Below are positions 51,373 to 59,783 of a stretch of 64,000 nucleotides of DNA, one piece after another. Below the pieces are notes generated by a model. It was not told where the DNA came from and did not search any database. It worked only from the letters and a program-made list of their open reading frames with translations. The stretch comes from Prolixibacteraceae bacterium UBA1413. Its GTDB lineage: Bacteria; Bacteroidota; Bacteroidia; Bacteroidales; Prolixibacteraceae. The translations under genes were made by a program, and so were the position numbers. The DNA lies in contig DBPT01000025.1 of NCBI GenBank assembly GCA_002304925.1, forward strand, positions 1-64,000. The letters run 5' to 3'. Positions within the stretch are counted from its first letter, which is position 1. Each line of letters opens with the position of its first letter.

Positions 51373-52911
51373 CTATTCCAGAACAGGTTCTAAAATGATA
51401 CAATCGATGCGCATGGTCCGGCTGAAATTACCCGACTGTTCTTCCTCTATTGTCACAGCACTGCTTACTTCAAGTTTTACAGCTATCCTGGTAAAATCTT
51501 CATCAACTATGTTAGCATATTCAAAATTGAACTGATCGACAAACATTTTGGTGAGCGCATGCGGGTCTGTAACGTTGTTTACGGGCGTAACCCGTTTAAT
51601 GAATGTACTGCCGTTTGCCCTTCTGATGTAGGTGAGCTGAAACTTTGCCTTTGTTGGCGTGAGATCGTTGGGATCCACTATTTTGGCAGGTACGAACACA
51701 CAGTATATGTTGTATTTTGCTGAAAGAGTATTTGGGATCGAAAACTCTACGGCCGGTGCGGTAGATGTGGGATCTACCAGGATATAGTAATTTTTTGAAG
51801 CAGAAAATTCCGTTCCGTAACTGGATCTGATGAAAATATTGCTGCCGGTATTTGTTCTGCCGGACGTTTGTTCTGCTTCAACCTTTATTTCCTTAAAAAA
51901 GGAATCACTGTTGGTGAATGGCATTTGACTGGTGATATAAGCCACTCCGTTACTTAAAGATTCGTTTTTTAGCCCTGCAAATAATCCGGCGGGATTATAA
52001 AATACGTTTCCGTAAGTTGATTTGAGCGAGTCAATATTTTCAGGTTCATAGATCCGGCCGCGGTAAAGCATATCCTGGACAACGGTAAAACGGGTCAAAT
52101 CCCTTTGACGAGCAGAACTTCCGGCATCGGCTGGTAAATTGAAATAGCTTTTTATTCTTGAATACGCCTCATTCCAGGCATTGTTGTCAGGCATTAATGC
52201 AGTGTAGATACTGTCCTCCACATCGATGGATCCCAGTCTTTCCAAAACAGAATTCGAGATGACAAACACACTGTCGTAAATTACCTGCCCATCTTCATTG
52301 GCCCCAATCTCAGTGCTGTTCTCAGCATCAAAAACCTTCTGCGACTGGCTGTAAATATATTCCCGCAAAGAATCCAAACCGTCAGTTTTCCCGAGATATT
52401 CCCAAAGATTGTTAACATAAGGTGCATAGCCATCAATTATGTGGATCAAACCGTTTTTGGCAGGGCGGTTTGCTTCTGTGACAGGTTTTTCCCCGAAAGT
52501 GAATCCCGACTGGTGTTTGGCAAAACTTACATATTTGTTGTTGAGCATCCGGATATAGCTATTATCAATTCCGGAAGTGGAGATCCTGCTGCGGGTGATG
52601 TGGTTTCGCAATGTTTTGGTTAAAAGTTCTTTATCGGAAATATCCAATCCGCTCAATGCATTGTTATTTGGCGCCCAAACCGTGTACGACTGTGAAGCAT
52701 TCAGAACATCATCGTAACCTGTTATGTCCAGAATATTTGCAAAGGTGCTCAGCTCCGGTTGCGATTTTATAAATTCGGTCACAGTTTTATCGGGAAGATC
52801 ATATGCACTTTCATCGTAGTGTTCATTCCATTCTTTCGTACAGGCAGCTGCCAGCACCACAATGATCATAGCCGACAGGGGTACAAAGAGCTTTAAATAT
52901 GTAAATTTCAT
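51373..52911 (-). CDS. Fasciclin (FAS1) domain lipoprotein
   Basis: A 512-residue lipoprotein (lipobox VLAAAC) from the ATG at 52911; the longer frame would start with TTG. The first FAS1 domain (about 35-175) is clear: TVTEFIKSQPELSTFANILDI, SYTVWAPNNNAL, LRNHITRS and NGLIHIIDG. A second, more diverged FAS1-like region (about 185-330) includes DSIYTALMPDNNAWNEAY and VAYITSQMPF. The last 170 residues are strand-rich (KYNIYCVFVPAKIV, KFQLTYIRRANG, RTMRIDCIILEPV) and look like a separate Ig or lectin-like domain. FAS1 domains mediate adhesion and polysaccharide or protein binding in other organisms. It lies 20 bases after the previous FAS1 gene, in the same operon. Confidence 0.88.
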   Translation of the reverse strand: MKFTYLKLFVPLSAMIIVVLAAACTKEWNEHYDESAYDLPDKTVTEFIKSQPELSTFANILDITGYDDVLNASQSYTVWAPNNNALSGLDISDKELLTKTLRNHITRSRISTSGIDNSYIRMLNNKYVSFAKHQSGFTFGEKPVTEANRPAKNGLIHIIDGYAPYVNNLWEYLGKTDGLDSLREYIYSQSQKVFDAENSTEIGANEDGQVIYDSVFVISNSVLERLGSIDVEDSIYTALMPDNNAWNEAYSRIKSYFNLPADAGSSARQRDLTRFTVVQDMLYRGRIYEPENIDSLKSTYGNVFYNPAGLFAGLKNESLSNGVAYITSQMPFTNSDSFFKEIKVEAEQTSGRTNTGSNIFIRSSYGTEFSASKNYYILVDPTSTAPAVEFSIPNTLSAKYNIYCVFVPAKIVDPNDLTPTKAKFQLTYIRRANGSTFIKRVTPVNNVTDPHALTKMFVDQFNFEYANIVDEDFTRIAVKLEVSSAVTIEEEQSGNFSRTMRIDCIILEPVLE

Positions 52912-52931
52912 TTTCAAATGCTTTTCAGTTC

Positions 52932-54929
52932 TCAATAAATGTCCTCGTATTCCAACACTTCAAGCGGAACAAATTCCAGGTAATCGAACATAAATTCACC
53001 CGATTTCACAGCTTTCACTGAAAAAGTATGTGTACTCCATTCATTAAAGGTGTATATCCCCAGAATCCGCCGGAGAACATCCTCGCTCATCCGTGCGCTG
53101 GCTCCGGTGTACCACCACTCTGCAATAACCGTATAACTGGCAGGACCTTTCATATAACCACGGTTGCGCATGGCTTTGTCGTTTTCAAAACCTTCCGGAT
53201 CCCGGGTATCGGTGCCCGGATACTGATATCCGATGTCCGGGTCGTTGGCTAACGTTCTCAAGTCGAGCGGAATTCCCGTTGGAATGCCATCCCAGTATAA
53301 CTGGGCCACACCACGAAGCCCTGTAGGCTGATATCCAAACCGTACTTCATATGTGCCCGGAGGGATAGGGATTGTTGTAATATCGAAATCGTACAATCCT
53401 GAAAGAAACAATTCGTCTCCCTGGTAATCCATAAACCGGTCATCCGCATTGAAGTAATGGACCTCGGTGGATGCAGAGGCTTTAATCCGGTCCACAAAGC
53501 CATTGGGGAGATAGTACCGTTCTGAGTATAAACCACCACCTACGCGGGAATTTCCAATACGGATATTGTTGTTGACAAACTCAGGAAAGAAACTGGCAAC
53601 GTCCATCCTCAGCCGCTTGGTGGAAAGCATCCGTTCCACTTCAGCGGTATAAACCAGAATATTGTCAATTTCGTGATAAACCCCGTTCAAAGCATCATTA
53701 TCGAAATTTGCAGTCAGGCGGATAGCCTTTCCCGATTCAGGAATCATATTGAAGATGTTGTATTCATTCGTTGTACGAAGTGTACGAACTTCAATCAAGG
53801 TATTCGGGCACAGGGTTTCAAGGTACTCGAACATATCCACCACTTTTACCGAGTGGGTTTCGCCTGTAGATTCGTAATTCATCCCCGTGTTGTCATATTT
53901 CTCAATAAACAGCCTCATGGGAAGCTTTTTGTTGATCAGGTGATACGCCACAAAACGGTTCAGACTGTTATTCCTGTTTGTTATGTCGGATATTGAAGCA
54001 TCCTGGGGATACAGTTTATCATATGCCTGTTTCGCATAGGCTTTCAAGTCATCTAAATTGTTGATCCCATTTTTCTTAAAGGTTTCATTGCTCTCCATTA
54101 AAGCTGTGAAACCATATTTCCTTTCGCGGGGCACACGGACTCTCGCATAGTTATAAACTACGCCTGTGTTTTCCCTTGTCACATAATCCGGATCAGGAAC
54201 ATAATCCTCGTCTTTGATCAGACTGATATTCTTATCAAGGCCGGTCGCCTGCAATGCTTCAAAAAAGAGTGAAAAATCCTGATCGGCGGAAATCACCTCT
54301 ACCAAAGTATTTTCTGTTGGCGACAATACTTCACTGATCACATGGATGATACCATTATGAGCCTCAATATCCTTTTCCGTAATTTTCGAAGTAGTGTTAA
54401 CTGTATATACAAGACCGGTTTCATCCGATGAAATCCCGATATCCACATAACGACCACTCATGGTTTGTTTGGTCAAAAAACCTTCAATAAAGTCCTCTGT
54501 AGCTATAGTGAAGTCCTTGATAATATGATCATAGGCGATTTTTTTAAGAACATCGAGCGAAAAATCTTTGATCGAGGTTTTCCCTTTGCTCTTGTAAAAC
54601 CGGATTACAGCCTCGTTATCAGGGAGGAAACAAGTATAATCCCCATATGCATTCATTAATCCCATTACTCCTGTAGTATCAAGAATATGGGCAAATTCGG
54701 AGTATGTTTCAGGCCGGTTTTTAATGTACTGACCGACTGTTTCCCCTGTGAACGTATAGAAATTGTCGCCGACATCATCGCTGTTACAGGCAGGCAACAG
54801 GAACAGGACCGCTAAAACGATGGCTGACCAGGTTAATCCTTTTCCTTGAAGGCGCACTGTTATGAACCTGTTGCAGAGGTCTGATAAATTCATTTTATAG
54901 ATTTTCATAATCGTACTTTTTCTTGTCAT
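52932..54929 (-). CDS. Fasciclin (FAS1) domain lipoprotein with C-terminal sandwich domain
   Basis: A 665-residue lipoprotein (lipobox LFLLPAC). The ATG at 54929 is one base after the SusD stop, suggesting coupling; an ATG at 54908 is also possible. Two FAS1 domains: about 60-200 (TVGQYIKNRPETYSEFAHILDTTGV, DYTCFLPDNEAV, AYDHIIKDF, NGIIHVISEVL) and about 205-440 with a long insert (DFSLFFEALQATGL, FTALMESNETF, RFVAYHLINKKL, VYHEIDNILVY). Residues about 450-665 form a beta-rich domain (GTYEVRFGYQPTGLRGVAQLYWDG, PASYTVIAEWWYTG) ending in a strand with WSTHTFSVKAVKSGEFMFDYLEFVPLE, which resembles carbohydrate-binding sandwiches. Surface glycan capture is inference. Confidence 0.88.
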   Translation of the reverse strand: MTRKSTIMKIYKMNLSDLCNRFITVRLQGKGLTWSAIVLAVLFLLPACNSDDVGDNFYTFTGETVGQYIKNRPETYSEFAHILDTTGVMGLMNAYGDYTCFLPDNEAVIRFYKSKGKTSIKDFSLDVLKKIAYDHIIKDFTIATEDFIEGFLTKQTMSGRYVDIGISSDETGLVYTVNTTSKITEKDIEAHNGIIHVISEVLSPTENTLVEVISADQDFSLFFEALQATGLDKNISLIKDEDYVPDPDYVTRENTGVVYNYARVRVPRERKYGFTALMESNETFKKNGINNLDDLKAYAKQAYDKLYPQDASISDITNRNNSLNRFVAYHLINKKLPMRLFIEKYDNTGMNYESTGETHSVKVVDMFEYLETLCPNTLIEVRTLRTTNEYNIFNMIPESGKAIRLTANFDNDALNGVYHEIDNILVYTAEVERMLSTKRLRMDVASFFPEFVNNNIRIGNSRVGGGLYSERYYLPNGFVDRIKASASTEVHYFNADDRFMDYQGDELFLSGLYDFDITTIPIPPGTYEVRFGYQPTGLRGVAQLYWDGIPTGIPLDLRTLANDPDIGYQYPGTDTRDPEGFENDKAMRNRGYMKGPASYTVIAEWWYTGASARMSEDVLRRILGIYTFNEWSTHTFSVKAVKSGEFMFDYLEFVPLEVLEYEDIY

Positions 54930-54930
54930 A

Positions 54931-56484
54931 CTATTCCTCACCGGTAACCTTATAAAATTCATTCTGCACCAGCGCCGAGTTCGCCTTTAATTCATTGGTA
55001 TGTACCGGCAGATACAAGGCTTCCATGATCGACATTTTTGTGGATTGAAGGGAGCCCCCTCCGGAGAATTTCTTTGACACATAGCTTAACAACGGTGCCG
55101 GTGAATTAACACGTCGTGACAAACGCATCAGGTCGAACCAACGTTTCCCTTCAAACATCAGTTCGCGCTGGCGTTCTCTCATTAACAATTCATCGAGTTT
55201 GAGTTTTGAAGTATAATTTTCGGCCATCAGACCTTGCTCATCCTCTTCAATATTGGATCTCATGTAAACCGTGTTGATCAGCTCAACGGTTTCTCTTGGG
55301 TTGATCTCCAGCTGGATCATTGCTTCGGCTTTCATGAGGTATATTTCTGAAAGACGGTAAACGATCCAGTTGGCCGTTACATTACGGTAATAGTAGGTAC
55401 TCACCTTGGTGGTGGCATCCTCCCTCCGGCTGGCACCGGCATATTTGAACACATAGTAACGGTCGCCACCGGTTTCCTGACGAAGGAAATCTTTTTCACG
55501 CAAGTCTTCACTGCTTTCTTTTCCGTTGCCTGCAATGTAGTTGAACGGGCTGAATTTCCCGGTGACCAGCACGCCCGGGAAACTCCACTGGCCGGCTTGA
55601 TTGCCAACGTCGCCGTAATAGTCGCGTACCACCCAGTTGAACATCTGGTCGTCGTCGAACTGTAATTCAAAAATGCTTTCTTTCGAATTACCCATATAGA
55701 ATACACGGGAAAGCACATTTTCTCCGGTTTCGAGTTTCAGATCAGATTTGGAGTCATTTAAGATCAGATCGCATATTTCAATGCATTTGTTGTACTCCTC
55801 CCTCCACAGGTATATATCAGCCAACAGTGCCCTGACTGCATTGGTGGTTATCCTTCCTTTGGAATATGTATTGTTTTCGTAAGAGTCGCGTGAATACTTC
55901 AAAGCGGTTTTCAAATCGCTGACCAGGTTGTCGAGGATTTCATCTTCGGATGATTGGGGAATGTGGTAATCCTGGGAATCATCGATACTTGGGCTGTTTA
56001 CCCAGGGCACTTTCCCGAATGTGCGTACAAGGTAAAAATACATGAGCGCACGCAGGGTAAGCACCTCGGCTTCCATTGAGTGAAGCTTCGATTCAGTGAA
56101 GTTGGCGTCGAGCTCGACGACTCCCGGCGCATAGTGCAAAAAGTTATTGCAATTGTTAATGACCGTATAAAATGATCCCCAGTGACAATATCCGTTGTCG
56201 GCTGAAATATCGACATTGAGCATTTTGTTCATGTCAGTGGGCATGTTTCTCCCATAGGTTACATTGTCTGACCTCAGCTCTCCCCAAACCAGCATCCTGC
56301 TCATCACATCGCCCTCAGTGATCGAACGGTAACAAGCCGATAACACCTGGTTCACCTGGCTTTCGTTCTGCCAGAAATCATCCAGTACGATTTCACTTTC
56401 AGGCTTTACGTCGAGCCATCCCGAGCAACCTGACGCCAGGATTATGAAGCCTGTGATGGATAATATTGAAAATGCTTTTTTCAT
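54931..56484 (-). CDS. SusD/RagB-family nutrient-binding lipoprotein
   Basis: A 517-residue lipoprotein (lipobox LASGC). Typical SusD features: SGWLDVKPESEIVLDDFWQNESQVNQVLSACYRSI at the N-terminus, LTLRALMYFYLVRTFGKVPWV (the core SusD TPR motif), and the C-terminal RQRELMFEGKRWFDLMRLSRRVNSP. The end of the protein LPVHTNELKANSALVQNEFY is also standard. It follows its SusC by ten bases and precedes a FAS1 gene by one base. Confidence 0.95.
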   Translation of the reverse strand: MKKAFSILSITGFIILASGCSGWLDVKPESEIVLDDFWQNESQVNQVLSACYRSITEGDVMSRMLVWGELRSDNVTYGRNMPTDMNKMLNVDISADNGYCHWGSFYTVINNCNNFLHYAPGVVELDANFTESKLHSMEAEVLTLRALMYFYLVRTFGKVPWVNSPSIDDSQDYHIPQSSEDEILDNLVSDLKTALKYSRDSYENNTYSKGRITTNAVRALLADIYLWREEYNKCIEICDLILNDSKSDLKLETGENVLSRVFYMGNSKESIFELQFDDDQMFNWVVRDYYGDVGNQAGQWSFPGVLVTGKFSPFNYIAGNGKESSEDLREKDFLRQETGGDRYYVFKYAGASRREDATTKVSTYYYRNVTANWIVYRLSEIYLMKAEAMIQLEINPRETVELINTVYMRSNIEEDEQGLMAENYTSKLKLDELLMRERQRELMFEGKRWFDLMRLSRRVNSPAPLLSYVSKKFSGGGSLQSTKMSIMEALYLPVHTNELKANSALVQNEFYKVTGEE

Positions 56485-56494
56485 CGTTATACAT

Positions 56495-59400
56495 TTAAAA
56501 GGTCAGTGAAACTCCTAAAGTCGCATCTTTCGAACGTGGGGTGGGGGAGTTGTCGACGCTGACGCCGAAAGAGCCGTAGCCTACCTCCGGATCCACACCC
56601 GTATACTTTGTTAATACCCACAAATTGTTAATCGTAAGGTAAAAGCTCACTTGCTGCATTTTTAATTTTAACAGTTTTTCCTTCGGGATGGAATAATTAA
56701 AAGTAAGGTATTTCATCCGCAAGAACGAGCCCTCTTCCACATAACGGTCGCTCCCCAGCCAGTTGTAACCATGATTGTACAGTGCCCGTGGCATATCGGT
56801 CACATCCCCGTCTTTTCTCCATCGCCAGTTCACCGAAATACTCTGGTTGTTCAGATAATACATGTTTTCGGCATTCATCCGGGCCATGTTGACGATTTTG
56901 TTCCCGTACCGGAAATTGAAAAAGGCCGTCACAGAGAATCTTTTATAGCGTACGGTGGATCCAAAACCACCGTTAACTTTGGGATTCGAGTTGCCCAGGT
57001 ACACGATGTCCAATTCATCGATCGAACCATCCTTGTTGATATCTTCATAAATGGCGTCACCGCCCCTGAACCGGTACTCGTTGCTTTTGCCATAGGCAAA
57101 ATACATGGGTAGCGGATTACCTTCCTCATCGGTAAATACGTATCCGTTTTCATCCCGGGCAACAGGGGCACTTTCCTGTTTTTCAGGAATGTAATCGTTG
57201 TACTGGTAAACACCTTTGTACCTGAAACCGTAAATCGAACCATAGGAGTTGCCTTCCTGGATACGTGATAAATAGGTTCCGTTTGTATAGTCGTAGTCGG
57301 CATTGTAGTTTGCCAATATGTCATCCCTCAGTTCGATGATCTTGTTCACATAATTCGATAGGTTGAAGTTGAAATCAACTGCAAAATCCTTTCCCCCGAT
57401 TGCCTTGTTGGTGGTAAAATTCAGTTCCCATCCGTTGTTTTGCATGATTCCCACATTCTGATAGGGTACGGAGGAGAATCCTGAGGAACTTGGAACACCT
57501 AAGTTAGCAAACAATAAATCTTCCGTGAGTTTATTGTAGAAGTTGAGATCAAACACCAAACGGTCATTAAAAAAGCCGAGGTCAAAACCAAGGTTGTAAG
57601 ATGTTGATTTTTCCCATCTTAAATCAGACAGACGAAGGGTTGTAGGACGGGTTGCCGGCATATCCATATAGCTTCCGTAAGGCGAATAGCGGCTGAAATG
57701 CAGGTATTCTGCCCCTGGCTGGTTACCGGTGATCCCCCAGCTGGGACGAATGGCCAGCATGCTTAACCATTTTTTTGTGGATTGCATAAATTCCTCATCG
57801 GTAATGATCCATTTCGCGGAAATTCCCGGGAAGTTACCATACTTGTATTTTTCACCGAATTTTGTGCTTCCGTCCCTGCGGAAGGTTAATCCCAAAATAT
57901 AGCGGTCTTTAAAGGTATAGTGCCCTCTGAAGGTGAATGCATTGGACCGGTATTCAAACCTGCTGGTGGAAATTCCGGTTGAATATCCGTAGGATGATGC
58001 ATCAACAATATCGCCCGATGGAAGATTCGTAACTCCTATGCCCTGGGAAGCACTGTTCCCGGTAATGATCTGAAAAGATCCCTGAAGCAGCAGAGAATGA
58101 TCGGTATTTTGAAATCTGGGCTGCCAGTTAATGCCATTGTCTACCAGGACCGTTACACTTTCGGAATCGAAACTTTCGGCAAAGTTCTTGGCTCCGTCGT
58201 TCCAGGGAGCATTGGAAACTTCCGCGGGAAGAAACTTACTGACTTTGTCGTTGTTAACATCGAAGGAAACGTCCAAATTATACTTGAGGGTTTGTATCTC
58301 CGGATCAAGCAGATCATATTGTAACCTGAATGTCGGCCTGATGCGGTAATTTTTCAGGTTGTTGGTGGCCAGATTTGCCAGTGCCACCGGATTCCGCAGA
58401 TCACGCTGAGATCCGTGGAGACTGGATGATCGTGAAATGTTGTAATATACATTCGTATTTTCTCCATTTAAATTCTGCTGATAAACACTTACATTAGGCA
58501 TTTTCCGGTAAGAAATCCCCAAAATATTGTCATAATTTCTGTTGTTATCCGTAAAAAAGAATGATAATTCAGAGATAAACTTGATCCGGTCAGATACGGA
58601 ATAATCCAGAGATGCTGTTGTGGTTATTCTGTTCAACATCTGACCGATAACGGTGCCTGTCTGAGTCAGAAAACCCCCGGAAACCCTGTATCTGGCTCTT
58701 TGGCCACCCCCTGAAATATTGAGGTAGTGGTCGTGTTTAAAACCGGTTTTGGTCACTTCGTCCACCCAGTCGGTATTGTTGTTGAAGTTCTCATATTCCG
58801 AGAATGTCGGGTCATACAAAAATTCACGGACATTCGCTGCATTTTCGTCCTGCTGTGGATTGAAATAGGCTTGTTTGATCATCATGGAGTAGTCGTCGCC
58901 ATTCAGCATATTCATGCCTTTTGGCTGTCTTGCCCCGGTAAAACGGTATGAATACTGAACCCTGGTCGGTCCTGTGGCCCCTTTTTTGGTTTTGATAACC
59001 AATATGCCGTTGGCTCCTTTTGATCCCCATACTGCGGTGGAAGATGCATCTTTCAATACGGTAATCTCTTCAATATCATCCGGATTGATGCTCAACATGT
59101 TGGCATACTGTTCCTGGTTAGCCGCTGCAAAATCAAACGACGGATCTATCTGAATCTCATAGGGAATACCGTTAACAACAATCAAGGGCTGTGTATTGGC
59201 ATTAATCGAGGAGGTTCCCCTGATCGTCATGGTTGCCCCGGAGCCCAGGTCTCCCGAGTTAGCTACAATGTCCAGACCGGCAATTCGTCCCTGCATGGCC
59301 TCATCGATCGAAGTTACCTGAATGCCTTCGAATTCTTTAGCGCTGATGGTTTGAACAGCCGTGGAAACCTCACGTAACGGAATTTCAAAGGCCCCGTCAG

Positions 59401-59782
59401 AAACCTTCTTTTCGGCAGTCACCACAATACCTTCTATTACCTGCGTTTCTTCTTTCAGCGTTACATTGATCAGGGTCTGGTCTCCGATCTTCTGGCCTTG
59501 GGTAATGTATCCCACAAAGCTGAAAGCAATGTTGTTGGCAGGATTTTTTATTCTAAGAACATACTGTCCATTTATATCGGTAATGGTTGCAGTGATGATC
59601 CTTTTATTATCGTCAGCCTCAATAACAGTGGTTCCCGGCAACGTCTGGCCATCGGTGGCCGAAGTAACCGTTCCCCTGACCACCCGCTCTGTTCTCGTGC
59701 TTTGGCCCACTGACATAAAGGGTATAAGCAGATAAAAAAGCAGAATTGCCGCAACAAGTTTCAATTTCATATCTGTGATCAT
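56495..59782 (-). CDS. SusC/RagA-family TonB-dependent transporter
   Basis: About 1095 residues; ATGs at 59782 and 59770 are both possible, the first lying one base after the FAS1 stop. After the signal peptide come a carboxypeptidase-regulatory-like domain (about 30-110; VRGTVTSATDGQTLPGTTV), a TonB-box-like stretch (EGIVVTAEKKV), a plug domain (about 140-255; MTIRGTSSINANTQPLIVVNGIPYE, ITVLKDASSTAVWGSKGANGILVIKTKKG) and the outer-membrane barrel, ending ATLGVSLTF. It imports glycan fragments with the SusD encoded next. Sequence differs from the second SusC, so the pairs probably handle different ligands. Confidence 0.96.
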   Translation of the reverse strand: MITDMKLKLVAAILLFYLLIPFMSVGQSTRTERVVRGTVTSATDGQTLPGTTVIEADDNKRIITATITDINGQYVLRIKNPANNIAFSFVGYITQGQKIGDQTLINVTLKEETQVIEGIVVTAEKKVSDGAFEIPLREVSTAVQTISAKEFEGIQVTSIDEAMQGRIAGLDIVANSGDLGSGATMTIRGTSSINANTQPLIVVNGIPYEIQIDPSFDFAAANQEQYANMLSINPDDIEEITVLKDASSTAVWGSKGANGILVIKTKKGATGPTRVQYSYRFTGARQPKGMNMLNGDDYSMMIKQAYFNPQQDENAANVREFLYDPTFSEYENFNNNTDWVDEVTKTGFKHDHYLNISGGGQRARYRVSGGFLTQTGTVIGQMLNRITTTASLDYSVSDRIKFISELSFFFTDNNRNYDNILGISYRKMPNVSVYQQNLNGENTNVYYNISRSSSLHGSQRDLRNPVALANLATNNLKNYRIRPTFRLQYDLLDPEIQTLKYNLDVSFDVNNDKVSKFLPAEVSNAPWNDGAKNFAESFDSESVTVLVDNGINWQPRFQNTDHSLLLQGSFQIITGNSASQGIGVTNLPSGDIVDASSYGYSTGISTSRFEYRSNAFTFRGHYTFKDRYILGLTFRRDGSTKFGEKYKYGNFPGISAKWIITDEEFMQSTKKWLSMLAIRPSWGITGNQPGAEYLHFSRYSPYGSYMDMPATRPTTLRLSDLRWEKSTSYNLGFDLGFFNDRLVFDLNFYNKLTEDLLFANLGVPSSSGFSSVPYQNVGIMQNNGWELNFTTNKAIGGKDFAVDFNFNLSNYVNKIIELRDDILANYNADYDYTNGTYLSRIQEGNSYGSIYGFRYKGVYQYNDYIPEKQESAPVARDENGYVFTDEEGNPLPMYFAYGKSNEYRFRGGDAIYEDINKDGSIDELDIVYLGNSNPKVNGGFGSTVRYKRFSVTAFFNFRYGNKIVNMARMNAENMYYLNNQSISVNWRWRKDGDVTDMPRALYNHGYNWLGSDRYVEEGSFLRMKYLTFNYSIPKEKLLKLKMQQVSFYLTINNLWVLTKYTGVDPEVGYGSFGVSVDNSPTPRSKDATLGVSLTF

Positions 59783-59783
59783 T

